A stretch of DNA of 64,000 nt from CAVVSD01 sp963757125 (GTDB taxonomy: Bacteria > Actinomycetota > Thermoleophilia > Solirubrobacterales > Solirubrobacteraceae), in contig CAVWQP010000009.1 of assembly GCA_963757125.1 (NCBI GenBank), forward strand, positions 248,001-312,000, read 5' to 3'. Positions 53,542 through 61,509 of this stretch are shown piece after piece; position 1 is the first letter of the stretch; each line of letters begins with the position of its first letter. The notes under the pieces are model-generated. The model saw nothing but the letters and a program-made list of their open reading frames with translations. It was not told the DNA's origin and did no database searches. Both the position numbers and the translations under genes were made by a program.

Positions 53542-54510
53542 TCACGACGCCGGGGCCGTCACGCCGACGGCCCCGGCACGCAGTTCGCTCGGCGACTCGC
53601 CGAACGCCGTGCGGAACACCCGGCTGAAGTGGGCCGCGCTGACGAACCCCCAGCGCGTCGCGATCCGGGCGATGGACTCGTCCGCGAACGCCGGGTCCAG
53701 GAGGTCGCGCCGGCAGCGCTCCAGCCGCCGGGCGCGGATGGTGCCGCGGACCGTCGTGCCCTCCGCGGCGAGGAGCCTGTGCAGATAGCCGCGTGAGACG
53801 GGGATCGCGTCGGCGATCGACGCGACGTCCAGCTCCGGGTCGCTCAGGTTCGCGTCGATGTAGGAGGAGATCTCGCGGCGCAGGTCCTCCGTGCCGCGCT
53901 GACACCTCGTCCCCCGATCGTCCTCCTCGACGTACAGCGCCTGGATCAGCTCGACGGTGCTGCGCGCGAGGAGCGAATGCGCCCGCTCGCCGACCTCGCC
54001 CTCGCCGCTGTCGAACAGGTCGGTGAGGTAGTTGCGGGCGATCCGCCCGACGCCCGAGGTGCTCTCCAGCGGCTCGGCCGTCCAGCGACCGATCTCCTTC
54101 GCGAGCAGCCTGGCCGGGCAGACCACGATGAGCGCCTCGAACGGCTCGAGGCCCTCGATCGCGTACGGGCTCGACGACTGCCACGCGACGAGCTGGCCGG
54201 GGCAGGCGACGGCGGACCGGTCGTCCTGCTCCACCGCGCAGCTCCCGCGCAGCTGCAGCATGAGATGGAAGAGCCCGGGATCGGCGGCGCGGATCGTCGC
54301 GCGCGTCCGCTCGGCCACATGCGCCTCCGCGCGGATGCGCTGGAGGTGGATCGGTCCGACGGCCTGGCGCTGCATGAACACGGAGAACGGTCGTTCGGCG
54401 TCGCGGCGGACCGCGAGCGGCTCGAGGTCGCGCGCGAGGATCCGCGCCCAGATGCGGAACCCCTCCTGCGGACCCACCCGGGACGTGTCGACGATCTCCG
54501 GCGCCCCCAT
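53542..54510 (-). CDS. AraC-family transcriptional regulator
   Basis: This 322-residue protein has an N-terminal AraC-binding-like domain (FSVFMQRQAVGPIHLQRIRAEAH, CAVEQDDRSAVACPGQLVAW) and two C-terminal helix-turn-helix motifs. The first is in LDVASIADAIPVSRGYLHRLLAAEG and the second in ESIARIATRWGFVSAAHFSRVFRTAFGESPSELR. The subgroup resembles regulators of aromatic or amide catabolism genes. It converges with the binding-protein gene without any gap, so control of that gene is possible but not implied by a shared promoter. Its promoter lies just before the tmRNA gene. Confidence 0.88.
   Translation of the reverse strand: MGAPEIVDTSRVGPQEGFRIWARILARDLEPLAVRRDAERPFSVFMQRQAVGPIHLQRIRAEAHVAERTRATIRAADPGLFHLMLQLRGSCAVEQDDRSAVACPGQLVAWQSSSPYAIEGLEPFEALIVVCPARLLAKEIGRWTAEPLESTSGVGRIARNYLTDLFDSGEGEVGERAHSLLARSTVELIQALYVEEDDRGTRCQRGTEDLRREISSYIDANLSDPELDVASIADAIPVSRGYLHRLLAAEGTTVRGTIRARRLERCRRDLLDPAFADESIARIATRWGFVSAAHFSRVFRTAFGESPSELRAGAVGVTAPAS
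53549..53577. terminator. Strong bidirectional terminator-like hairpin inside the 3' end of the AraC gene
   Basis: A perfect 12 bp stem GCCGGGGCCGTC / GACGGCCCCGGC encloses the loop ACGCC. It lies 8 bp beyond the binding-protein stop and within the last codons of the convergent regulator. Next to it, a 16 bp perfect palindrome CGTCGTGATCACGACG (53534-53549) contains both stop codons. Confidence 0.65.
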
Positions 54511-54558
54511 GTGGCGACGCTAACAAACCCCCTAGACTGCTGTGTGCAGGACACACCA

Positions 54559-54924
54559 GGGGACGACAGGCTTCGACGTGGTCGGCTCACCGGTGTGGCA
54601 GCGAGCCGAGGTCCCGGGAGGCCTCGTAAAACACCCGGGAAAACCATACGTGCGGACTCTCACGAGTACGCCCTCGCCGCTTAGCACCTAGCTAAGGCTG
54701 TGAGGTCTGGGCCCCCGCCAGCCGGCCGCGGGGTTCGCCTGGATCAGATATGCCGGCTCACCCGGGGAGGTCCGCTCCTGCCGATCCGGGGACATCTTCA
54801 GGGAGCTGGCCACGTGCAACCCCGCCGGCGAGGCGAGCACGGGGCGAGATCAGAGCGCCGGATACGCTCGTAGACGTCACATCAGGTGCGACCGCGGACG
54901 TGGGTTCGATTCCCACCGTCTCCA
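54559..54924 (+). ncRNA. ssrA: Transfer-messenger RNA (tmRNA)
   Basis: The 5' end GGGGACG pairs with the 3' CGTCTCC as a seven-base acceptor stem (one G-U pair). The 5' motif GGGGACGACAGGCTTCGAC and the T-arm GTGGGTTCGATTCCCAC are the classical tRNA-like parts. CCA is not encoded. The tag reading frame is 54652-54684: GCG GAC TCT CAC GAG TAC GCC CTC GCC GCT TAG, giving ADSHEYALAA. The length of 366 nt is normal. It acts with SmpB (46.4 kb) to rescue stalled ribosomes. Confidence 0.95.
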
Positions 54925-55006
54925 TCGCCATCCGGATCTCGGCCCGGTTGCCGTCAGCAGCCGGGTCGTCGCCGTGTTGCGGCCCGGCTCGACGGCGAGT
55001 TCGGCG

Positions 55007-55867
55007 CTACGCGGTCGCTGAGCCGAGCAGCACCACGTTCGAGAAGCGCAGTGGCCCCGAGCTGCCCGCCGCATCCGCCGCCGCCTGCGTGATCGCGTTC
55101 CAGGCCTCTTCGCGGGCCTCTCCAGCGTGCTGCTCGATCATCGCTCGGATCGGGGCCGCGATCGCCCTGATGTAGGCGGTGAAGTCCTGTGGGGACTCGA
55201 ACGCGTAGGTGACCTCGTTCTGCTCCACGGCGACGTTCGAGAACCCGCCTGCTTCGAGCAGCTCGCCGATGGCAGCGGGGGTCGGCCGGGAGAGGGGCCC
55301 GGGTGTCCCGGCCGGTGGCGGGGCCACGTTCAGACGCTGCATCGTCGTCCTCATCGGAATCGAGAGGAAGGGGACCTGATCGGGCTCGCCCCACGAGGAG
55401 ATCGCCATCCGCGAGCCTGGCTTGAGGAGGCGCCGGGCGCGTCGTGCAGCGGCCTCCGCGTCGGGCTCGAAGATGATCCCCCAGCGCGACACGGCGGCAT
55501 CGAAGCTCGCCGCCGGAAAATCGAGGCTGGAGGCGTCCCGCTGGATGAAGTCGACGTTGTCCAAGCCGGCGGTCGCGGCGCGTTGACGCCCGAATGCGAG
55601 CATCTCGGCGGAGATGTCCGTCGCCACGACGCGGCCCTGCGGGCCGGCCTTGCGCGCCGCAGTGAGCGCCGGCTCGCCATAGCCGGCGGCGATGTCCAGG
55701 ACCCGGCTTCCGGATCGCACGCCGGCGAGCTCCACCAGCCGCTCGCTGATGTGCGCGTCCGCGCGGTCATTGAACTCGCTCCACACCTTCCATCCGGCCG
55801 CAGCAGAGTCCCAGTGCCGGTGCTGCGCCTCGCGGAAGTCGATCGCGTCAATCGGCTCGGATGTCAT
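55007..55867 (-). CDS. Class I SAM-dependent methyltransferase
   Basis: This 286-residue protein shows the UbiE/Methyltransf_11 pattern: SRVLDIAAGYGEPALTAARKAG (motif I), VVATDISAEMLAFGRQRA, NVDFIQRDASSLDFPAASFDAAVSRWGIIF, and LLKPGSRMAISSWGEPDQVPF. The N-terminal HWDSAAAGWKVWSEFND is common in small-molecule methyltransferases of actinobacteria. Substrate unknown. It stands alone between the tmRNA gene and a gene remnant. Confidence 0.82.
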   Translation of the reverse strand: MTSEPIDAIDFREAQHRHWDSAAAGWKVWSEFNDRADAHISERLVELAGVRSGSRVLDIAAGYGEPALTAARKAGPQGRVVATDISAEMLAFGRQRAATAGLDNVDFIQRDASSLDFPAASFDAAVSRWGIIFEPDAEAAARRARRLLKPGSRMAISSWGEPDQVPFLSIPMRTTMQRLNVAPPPAGTPGPLSRPTPAAIGELLEAGGFSNVAVEQNEVTYAFESPQDFTAYIRAIAAPIRAMIEQHAGEAREEAWNAITQAAADAAGSSGPLRFSNVVLLGSATA

Positions 55868-55899
55868 GCTCGTTCGTCCCTGTCACCGGGTGCAGTGCA

Positions 55900-56169
55900 C
55901 GGCGACGCTAACCAATTCGTCTTCGGCGCGAGCGTCCTGCGGCCGGGGCCGTCGCAGCCTCGCCCTCGCCCTCGTCATCTTCATCGGGATCTACAACCGC
56001 GTCAGCAAGCCGGTGAACATCGCGCTGACCGAGGCGGCACTCGCCGACCGGGTGCCAGGCGACGTTCGTCAACTCCAAGCGCGATGGGACTCGGTCATCA
56101 ACGTGCGAGTGACGCTGCAGACCTGTTGCCCTTGCCGCACTGTGCGTCGCACTCGCCGCCGCAGCCTGA
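55900..56169 (+). pseudogene. Remnant of a DUF1772-like membrane protein
   Basis: In one frame IFIGIYNRVSKPVNIAL and PGDVRQLQARWDSVINVRVTLQT match the central part of DUF1772-type small membrane proteins. The terminal helix (VALAALCVALAAAA, then TGA at 56167) follows one base out of phase, and the N-terminal helix is scattered in other frames with no start. This remnant is the only content of the 318 bp gap 55868-56185. Confidence 0.5.
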
Positions 56170-56185
56170 CCCCCGGCGACGGGCG

Positions 56186-57594
56186 CTACGTCGTTCCCAG
56201 CTCGACGGACGCCCGGTCCTGGAGGCGGAGGTAGGCGAGCACCGCGAGGACCCGCCGGTTGCTGCCGGCGTCCGGCTGGAGATCGAGCTTGGCGAAGATC
56301 GCGCTCACGATCGGCTCCACGGTCTTGATGCTGAGGAACAGCTCGTCGCAGATGGCACGGTTCGTGAGTCCGCGGGCCATGAGCTCGAGGACCTCGCGCT
56401 CGCGGGGGGTGAGATCGTCGAGGCGGCCGGCCTGCTGTCGCCCGTTGACGACGCGCGCCAGCGTCAGGTGCTCGATGACCCAGGTCGCCTGCCCGGCGAG
56501 ATCGTCGAGCAGCCGCTCGTCGGCCCGCGTGACGTCGTCGGCCTCGACGCACCGGATCGCCAGGGCGCCGAGGAGCCGGTCGTCCCGGATGAGGGGCGCG
56601 TGGACCCGTGGGTCGCGCCGGCGAGCGTCTCGAGGGTGACCGGCGGGATCGGTGCGTCCGTCGGCGGCCAGACGCCGACCGCGTGCAGGTCGTCCGCATC
56701 GCCCATCCAGAGCGTCGCGCCGGGCGCGCCGAGCGCTTCCGCGGCGGCGCGCGCCATCTCGTCGGGGAGCTCGTCGGACGCCGCGCTGGTCCGCGACAGC
56801 CAGCTCAGCGCGCGGTACGTCGCGAGCCGGCGGCCGTCGACGATCGCCCAGCCCGCGGCAAGCGGGACCACCGCGGCTGCGAGCACGCCGGGCACATGGG
56901 TGCCGAACCCGATGAGCCCGACGGCCAGCGCCGCGAGCGAGACGGCCGCGGCGGCGACGAGCACGCCGAGCTGGCTGCGCACCGCGCGATCGGCCGAGCG
57001 CCACCGGGTCGCGAGCGCCACGATCCAGAGGAGCTGGAAGACGACGTAGCCCGGATGGGCGATCGCGCTCCAGACGTTCGTGACCGTCGCCGGGGCACTG
57101 GCGTGGATCGGATGGATCGCCACGGCGCCCGCCGACATGTACTCGACCGGCCACAGCGCCGACAGGACGGCACAGGCCGTCGCGACGACGGCGACCCCCA
57201 CGACCACCCCTCGCCATCGCGGGGAGGGGAGACGCCCGTCTGGGAAGCAGATGATCGCGAGGGTCGTCAGCGCGAGCGCGAGCGCAAGCGGCCAGACACC
57301 CAGCCACGCCCACCAGCCGTCGGCCGGCGAGGTCGGCTCGTGCCCGACCTGACGCCCGAAGAACAGGACGCCCTCGACGGCGCCGGTCGCGACGAACAGG
57401 CGCCCGACGCGGTGTCCCGGGCGCTGGGTCGACACGTACGCGCCGACCGCGCCGAACGCGAGCGCGAGCAGGCCGTTGTGCAGGTTGGAGGCCCAGAACC
57501 CGTGGGCGAAGCCGAGAACGAGCAGGACGACGACGCCGCCGAGGACGGCCAGCGGGACGAGCCCGCGAGGCGGGCGCGGCACGAGGTCACGCAT
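56186..57594 (-). CDS. Membrane-bound LuxR-type regulator, apparent frameshift near 56613
   Basis: The N-terminal half has about seven or eight hydrophobic helices (VPLAVLGGVVVLLVLGFAHGF onward). A GAF-like segment (about 290-400) follows, and the C-terminus is a LuxR helix-turn-helix (LTPREREVLELMARGLTNRAICDELFLSIKTVE). The two parts are one base out of phase; a missing G in GGCGCGACCC would restore GADPRVHAPLIRDD. The HTH reads TVEPIVSAIFAKL where most relatives have TVEKHVSRIF. The corrected protein has about 469 residues and could be a one-component membrane sensor. A cognate operon is not evident. Confidence 0.7.
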
Positions 57595-57705
57595 CGCCGG
57601 GATCTTCCCATCCGCCGCCCCACCGGCGAACAGGGTTTTCCCTGGGCTTCACGTCCAGGGCTTCCCCCGTGGCGGATCGACGCCGGGCGATCCATGGTGA
57701 GGCGC

Positions 57706-58287
57706 ATGACCACGACGACACCGACCGAGAGGCTCCTCCAGGGCTCGCTGCTGGTCGCACCGCTGATCTACCTCGCGGCCGATGCGACTTACGCCGCGAA
57801 CGGATGGGAGGACCCCACCGCCGGCGTCCTGCACGTGCTCGGAGCGATCGCCTACGGCTTCGTGATGCTCGCGGTGGCGTCCCAGCTGCCACGGACGTCG
57901 CGACTCGCGGCGCTGCTGATCCTGACGGGCCTCATCGGAATGGCCGGCAACGTCGCGTACGGGTTCGACACCATCCACACGTCGTTCGGCGACGTGGCGT
58001 TGGTGGACCGCGACGGCGCGGCGAACCTGATCAAGCCGCTCGGCTTGTTCTTCCCGCTCTCGCTCGTGCTCGCCGCGGTCGCGCTGCGCCGTCTCGGCCA
58101 CGGCTGGCAGGCGGCGACGGTGCTCGTGGCCGGCCTCGCCTGGCCGATCGCCCACATCGCGAACATCGCCGAGCTCGCGGTGCCGGTGAACATCGCCCTG
58201 TTCGCCGCCTTCGGGAGCCTCGCGCTCAGCGCCGGCGTAGCGCCGGTGCCAGCACCCGCTCGCCGTAGCTCGTATCCGCCGGGTTGA
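57706..58287 (+). CDS. Membrane protein of unknown function
   Basis: This 193-residue protein has about six hydrophobic helices and no recognisable catalytic motif; the arrangement GVLHVLGAIAYGFVMLAVASQL, then MAGNVAYGFDTIH, resembles small actinobacterial DUF-type membrane proteins. ATG 57706 has a TGAGG ribosome site; ATG 57694 is an in-frame alternative. It diverges from the LuxR-type gene and its end overlaps the convergent reductase gene by 62 bp. Confidence 0.65.
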   Translation: MTTTTPTERLLQGSLLVAPLIYLAADATYAANGWEDPTAGVLHVLGAIAYGFVMLAVASQLPRTSRLAALLILTGLIGMAGNVAYGFDTIHTSFGDVALVDRDGAANLIKPLGLFFPLSLVLAAVALRRLGHGWQAATVLVAGLAWPIAHIANIAELAVPVNIALFAAFGSLALSAGVAPVPAPARRSSYPPG

Positions 58288-59094
58288 GGTTCACGCCGGG
58301 CCGGACGATCTCGTCGATGCGGTCGAGCGTCGCCGCGTCGAGCGTGACGTCGCCGCCGGGGAGCTGGCTCTCGAGCTGCTCCATGGTGCGCGGGCCGATG
58401 ATCGGCGACGTGACCGCCGGGTGGTTGGCGACGAACGCGATCGCGAGCTCGATCATGGACAGGCCGGCGTCGTCGGCGACCTTCGCGAGCGCCTCGACCG
58501 CCTCGAGCTTGTGCTGGTTCTCCGGCAACGTCATGTCGTAGCGCGCGGCCAGGCGCTGACGGGCGGGCGAGGTCGGCGAGCTGTCCGCGGTCCAGCTCCC
58601 GGACAGCCAGCCGCCCGCGAGCGGGCTGTACGTGAGGATGCCCATGCCGTGCCGCTGGGCGGTCGGCAGCACGTCCATCTCGATCCCACGCACGAGCAGC
58701 GAGTACGGCGGCTGCTCGGTGCGGAACCGCTGCAGGCCACGCTCGCGCGCGGTCCACTGCGCCTCGACGATCTGGCTCCCCGCGTAGGAGGACGAGCCGA
58801 TGTAGCGGACCTTGCCCTGCTGCACGAGGTCGGTGAGGGCGCCGAGGGTCTCCTCGACGTCGACGTCGGGATCGGGCCGGTGGACCTGGTAGAGGTCGAT
58901 CCAGTCGGTGCCCAGGCGCCGCAGCGAGTTCTCGACCTCGGTGATGATCCAGCGCCGCGAGCTGCCGCGCTGGTTGGGATCCTCGCCCATCGGCACGAAG
59001 AACTTGGTCGCGAGCACGACATCGTCGCGGCGGCCCTTGAGCGCCTTGCCGACGATCTCCTCGGACTCGCCCGCCGAGTAGACGTCGGCGGTGG
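58226..59094 (-). pseudogene. Aldo/keto reductase, 5' end lost at a sequence junction
   Basis: From TADVYSAGESEEIVGKAL to the C-terminus this is a normal aldo/keto reductase of the YajO/Tas-like group (KFFVPMGEDPNQRG, YQVHRPDPDVDVEETLGAL, FRTEQPPYSLLVRG). The first ~45 residues, including the NADP-barrel strand and the catalytic Asp that precedes TADVY, are absent. The position of that Asp holds Ala, and upstream codons match nothing of the family. The catalytic Tyr in DVYSAGE remains. The frame stays open across the junction, so an abnormal fusion could be made, but an active enzyme is unlikely. Confidence 0.75.
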
Positions 59095-59475
59095 CCAAGT
59101 AGTCACTACTCCGCGTTGTTCGCGCCGATCCCGCTGAACCAGAGAGAGCGCAAGTCCGGTTCCCGCGCTCCGAGTCGTCGGTGAGGAACCGCGTACGTCG
59201 ATCCCGGTGCAGGCTCCAATTCCTTAGGTGGGCCGAAGGTTGGCCGAAGGTCGGACATACCCCGCGTGCCGATAGGGGTGGTGTGGGGATGGACCGGGCG
59301 AGGCCCCGGGCCACACCTCAGCTCGGCATCGGCCATGACGCCGGTGCTTGGAGCCACCACCCACGCCCGCCCCCGCGGGCCGACACGAGGACCGACCATA
59401 GCCACAGCGAACGACCAGATCTGCCGCACCATCACCCTGCCGCTCGTCCAGGGCCGCAGCACCGCCGGGGCCGGG
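59095..59475. other. Gene-free left end of the 59.1-62.5 kb block
   Basis: Sequence resembling the reductase gene stops at about 59094. A 13 bp palindrome (59098-59110) and a tandem direct repeat GGCCGAAGGT (59231-59240 and 59242-59251) follow. No coding sequence with family resemblance was seen. The promoter for the eleven-ORF block must lie here; no clear -35/-10 pair was found by eye. Confidence 0.5.
59098..59110. repeat. 13 bp palindrome at the reductase junction
   Basis: AGTAGT-C-ACTACT is a perfect inverted repeat within a few bases of the point where reductase homology ends. It may be part of a recombination or insertion site. No second copy was found near the right end of the block at 62.5 kb. 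Confidence 0.4.
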
Positions 59476-59832
59476 ATGGGCATGCGCGTGCGCCTCATCA
59501 CCGTGGCCGTGGCTGCCGTCTCCGCCGTTCTCGCCTTCGCGGCCGCGGTCGCCCCGGCCGCCCAGGCCAGCCAGACCTGGACCACGCCCCTCGGCCAGAG
59601 CGTCCGCTTCTGCGGCATGTCGGGCAAGCCGTTCTATATGGGCGTGAGCGCCGGGACGAGCACCTCCTGCTCGTACGGCAAGGCGGTGGCCCACGCCGTC
59701 CTGTCCCACCGCAACCAGCGCTACGTGACCGTGGGCGGCACCCTGCTGCGCGTCCGCTACATCGACAGCGAGGACAGCCCCTACCTGCAGGCGGCCAGCA
59801 AGAGCGGCAAGCTCGTCCTGGTGACCTCATGA
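59476..59832 (+). CDS. Small secreted protein of the accessory block
   Basis: From ATG 59476 (or 59482) the protein of about 118 residues has a signal peptide (MRVRLITVAVAAVSAVLAFAAAV, cleavage after AQA near residue 33) and a mature part of about 85 residues with two Cys (FCGMSG and TSCSYGKAV) that could form a disulfide. I do not recognise the family. The next gene's ATG overlaps its stop. It opens the run of coupled ORFs. Confidence 0.6.
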   Translation: MGMRVRLITVAVAAVSAVLAFAAAVAPAAQASQTWTTPLGQSVRFCGMSGKPFYMGVSAGTSTSCSYGKAVAHAVLSHRNQRYVTVGGTLLRVRYIDSEDSPYLQAASKSGKLVLVTS

Positions 59833-59945
59833 GGCGCGCGCTCGTCACCCTCGGCGTCGCGGGCCTCGCGGCCCTGGGTGTCGCCGGGACAGCCCCGGCC
59901 CACGGGTCGGACGTGCAGCACCTGCTCGGGTGGGATCGGCGATGA
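59829..59945 (+). CDS. 38-residue exported peptide
   Basis: The predicted product has RRALVTLGVAGLAALGVAG, a complete signal-peptide-like stretch, followed by a short polar tail HGSDVQHLLGWDRR. ATG overlaps the previous stop and its TGA overlaps the next ATG, which argues that it is translated. After cleavage only about 15 residues would remain, so it may be a leader, a membrane peptide or a toxin-like molecule. Confidence 0.45.
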   Translation: MRRALVTLGVAGLAALGVAGTAPAHGSDVQHLLGWDRR

Positions 59946-60367
59946 AGCAGATGAACACGCACGACCTGCCCGAGGGCCTGGTGAAGACGCTGCGCCGCCT
60001 GCAGGACGAGTACCCAACCGAGATGCTGCGCAACGCCATCAGCCAGGCGCTGGGCGTGCGCATCAAGTGGCCGCCGAACCCGCAGAAGGATCACCTGCTG
60101 CGGATCATCAAGCGTGCCCGGGACGCGGTGCCGACCGTGCTCGAGGACGGCGAGTTCACCCAGGAGGACAGCACGCGGCTGAGCAACGTGCTGTTCGGGG
60201 CGGACTACGACGTGGTCGTGACCGCGCTGTACTCGGCGGTCGGCGTCGGGCCCGACGACAAGAGCGAGCTGGGCGGCCTCATGCTGGCCGCCTTCGGCTA
60301 CGCCAACGAGCACCGCCTGTGCCCGCGCGGGGACCGCTCCATCAGCGCTGAGGAGCGCTGGCAATGA
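59942..60367 (+). CDS. Hypothetical soluble protein of the accessory block
   Basis: This 141-residue protein has a mixed helical sequence (LPEGLVKTLRRLQDEYPTEML, DHLLRIIKRARDAVPTV) with no recognised domain. ATG 59942 sits in the preceding stop; an in-frame GTG at 59930 is possible. Its TGA overlaps the next ATG. Confidence 0.6.
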   Translation: MKQMNTHDLPEGLVKTLRRLQDEYPTEMLRNAISQALGVRIKWPPNPQKDHLLRIIKRARDAVPTVLEDGEFTQEDSTRLSNVLFGADYDVVVTALYSAVGVGPDDKSELGGLMLAAFGYANEHRLCPRGDRSISAEERWQ

Positions 60368-60597
60368 TCCGGGTCTACTGCCTGCTGGGCGTGGCCGCCG
60401 TGTTCGGCGTGGCCATCGAGGTGCGCGAGCATCTGAACCCGAAGCACCCGTTCGGGCGCAACGGGCCGGCGCAGATCGTCTTCGACGTGGGCCTGGCCGC
60501 ACTGCAGGGCGCGTATCTCACGATCATCGCCTCCGCTGCCATCGGCGGGATCGTCATCGGCGTGGCTGAGCTCGTGTTCAGGTGGCAGATCGCATGA
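60364..60597 (+). CDS. Small membrane protein of the accessory block
   Basis: This 77-residue protein has an N-terminal hydrophobic segment (VYCLLGVAAVFGVAI) and a long C-terminal helix (GAYLTIIASAAIGGIVIGVAELVF), separated by a short polar region with HLNPKHPFGRNGP. Its organisation closely resembles that of the protein at 60788, which suggests an old duplication. No family recognised. It overlaps both neighbours by 4 bp. Confidence 0.58.
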   Translation: MIRVYCLLGVAAVFGVAIEVREHLNPKHPFGRNGPAQIVFDVGLAALQGAYLTIIASAAIGGIVIGVAELVFRWQIA

Positions 60598-60788
60598 GCG
60601 GCCTCCCCGTCCTGGTCGAGGTCGAGATCGCCACCGGCAAGATCATCGGCCAGAAGTACCACGGGCCCAGGTGCGGCGTGCTGCACCACACGCTCAAGAC
60701 CGGCCGCGAGTATCAGCGCCGGTCCAAGCAGGAGGCGCGGGCCAGCAAGCTCGAGCCCTGCGCGCACTGCGGCGGGCGGTGGAAGTGA
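60594..60788 (+). CDS. Small Cys/His protein, possible zinc-binding
   Basis: This 64-residue basic protein has CGVLHH near the middle and CAHCGG near the C-terminus, a spacing that could bind one zinc ion. No known family was recognised. ATG overlaps the preceding stop and its TGA shares a base with the next ATG. Confidence 0.55.
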   Translation: MSGLPVLVEVEIATGKIIGQKYHGPRCGVLHHTLKTGREYQRRSKQEARASKLEPCAHCGGRWK

Positions 60789-61015
60789 TGATGAACGTCA
60801 CGACCACAGCCTGGCTGCTCATCATGGCCGCGGGCGGCGCGTTCTGCGGCCGGATCGAGCTACGCGAGCGAACCCGCGATCAGCGGCCGGTCGACTACGG
60901 CGAGCTCGCCATCGCGGTCTTCATCGGGGCGTTCGCCAGTCTCTGGGTGATCGCCATCGTGGGCTCTATCGCGCTCGGTGTGGCCCAGCTCGCCTCCGGG
61001 TGGGAGCTGTCATGA
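60788..61015 (+). CDS. Small membrane protein, similar in layout to the one at 60364
   Basis: This 75-residue protein has an N-terminal hydrophobic stretch (AWLLIMAAGGAFCG), then ELRERTRDQRPVDYG, then a long C-terminal helix (FASLWVIAIVGSIALGVAQLA). Helix positions, the central charged loop (here IELRER, there IEVREH) and length match the protein at 60364. ATG 60788 is followed by a second ATG. Function unknown. Confidence 0.55.
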   Translation: MMNVTTTAWLLIMAAGGAFCGRIELRERTRDQRPVDYGELAIAVFIGAFASLWVIAIVGSIALGVAQLASGWELS

Positions 61016-61509
61016 GGTACATCGTCGGCATCGCTGCCCTCGCCATCGTCGCGGGCCTGGTGGCCAACAAGGTGGCGCCTACAGAGGCGTCGACCAAGAC
61101 CGTGACCCGGGTAATCGACGGGGACACGATCAAGGTCGGCACCGAGACAGTGCGCCTGATCGGGATCGACACGCCGGAGAGCGTGAAGCCAGGGACGCCG
61201 GTCGAGTGCGGGGCCAAGCAGGCCAGCGCCTTCGTCAAGGCGCTGGCCACGGGCCGGCACGTCCGGCTCATCACCGACCCGACGCAGGACACGCGCGACC
61301 GCTACGGGCGCCTGCTGGCCTACGTCGAGCTCGAGGACGGCACCGACGTGCAGCGCGAGGTCCTGCTCGCTGGCTGGGCCTCCGTGTACGTCTACGAACA
61401 TCGGCCCTTCCGGCGGCTCTCGGGCTACCGCAATGCGATGGAGGCCGCCAGCAGCGCCCGCAGGGGCGTCTGGGGCCACTGTGGGGCTGATTTCCATGGC
61501 CGCTCGTAG
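61012..61509 (+). CDS. Staphylococcal nuclease-like (thermonuclease) exported nuclease
   Basis: This 165-residue protein has an N-terminal hydrophobic segment (YIVGIAALAIVAGLVANKV) and an SNase-type fold. TVTRVIDGDTIKV and VRLIGIDTPES carry the first catalytic Arg, Asp and Glu positions, and DTRDRYGRLLAYV the second Arg, followed by LLAGWASVYVYEH. It would cleave DNA or RNA with calcium outside the membrane. It is the only member of the block with a clear enzymatic identity. Such nucleases occur in phages, plasmids and conjugative elements. Confidence 0.85.
   Translation: MRYIVGIAALAIVAGLVANKVAPTEASTKTVTRVIDGDTIKVGTETVRLIGIDTPESVKPGTPVECGAKQASAFVKALATGRHVRLITDPTQDTRDRYGRLLAYVELEDGTDVQREVLLAGWASVYVYEHRPFRRLSGYRNAMEAASSARRGVWGHCGADFHGRS

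Noticed and set aside
54895..54924. An independent tRNA from the TTCGATTCC T-arm
   Set aside because: It is the 3' half of the tmRNA; its acceptor stem pairs with 54559-54565 and a tag frame lies between.
54559..59100. An island integrated at the tmRNA 3' end
   Set aside because: No integrase follows the gene and no second copy of the tmRNA 3' sequence was found downstream.
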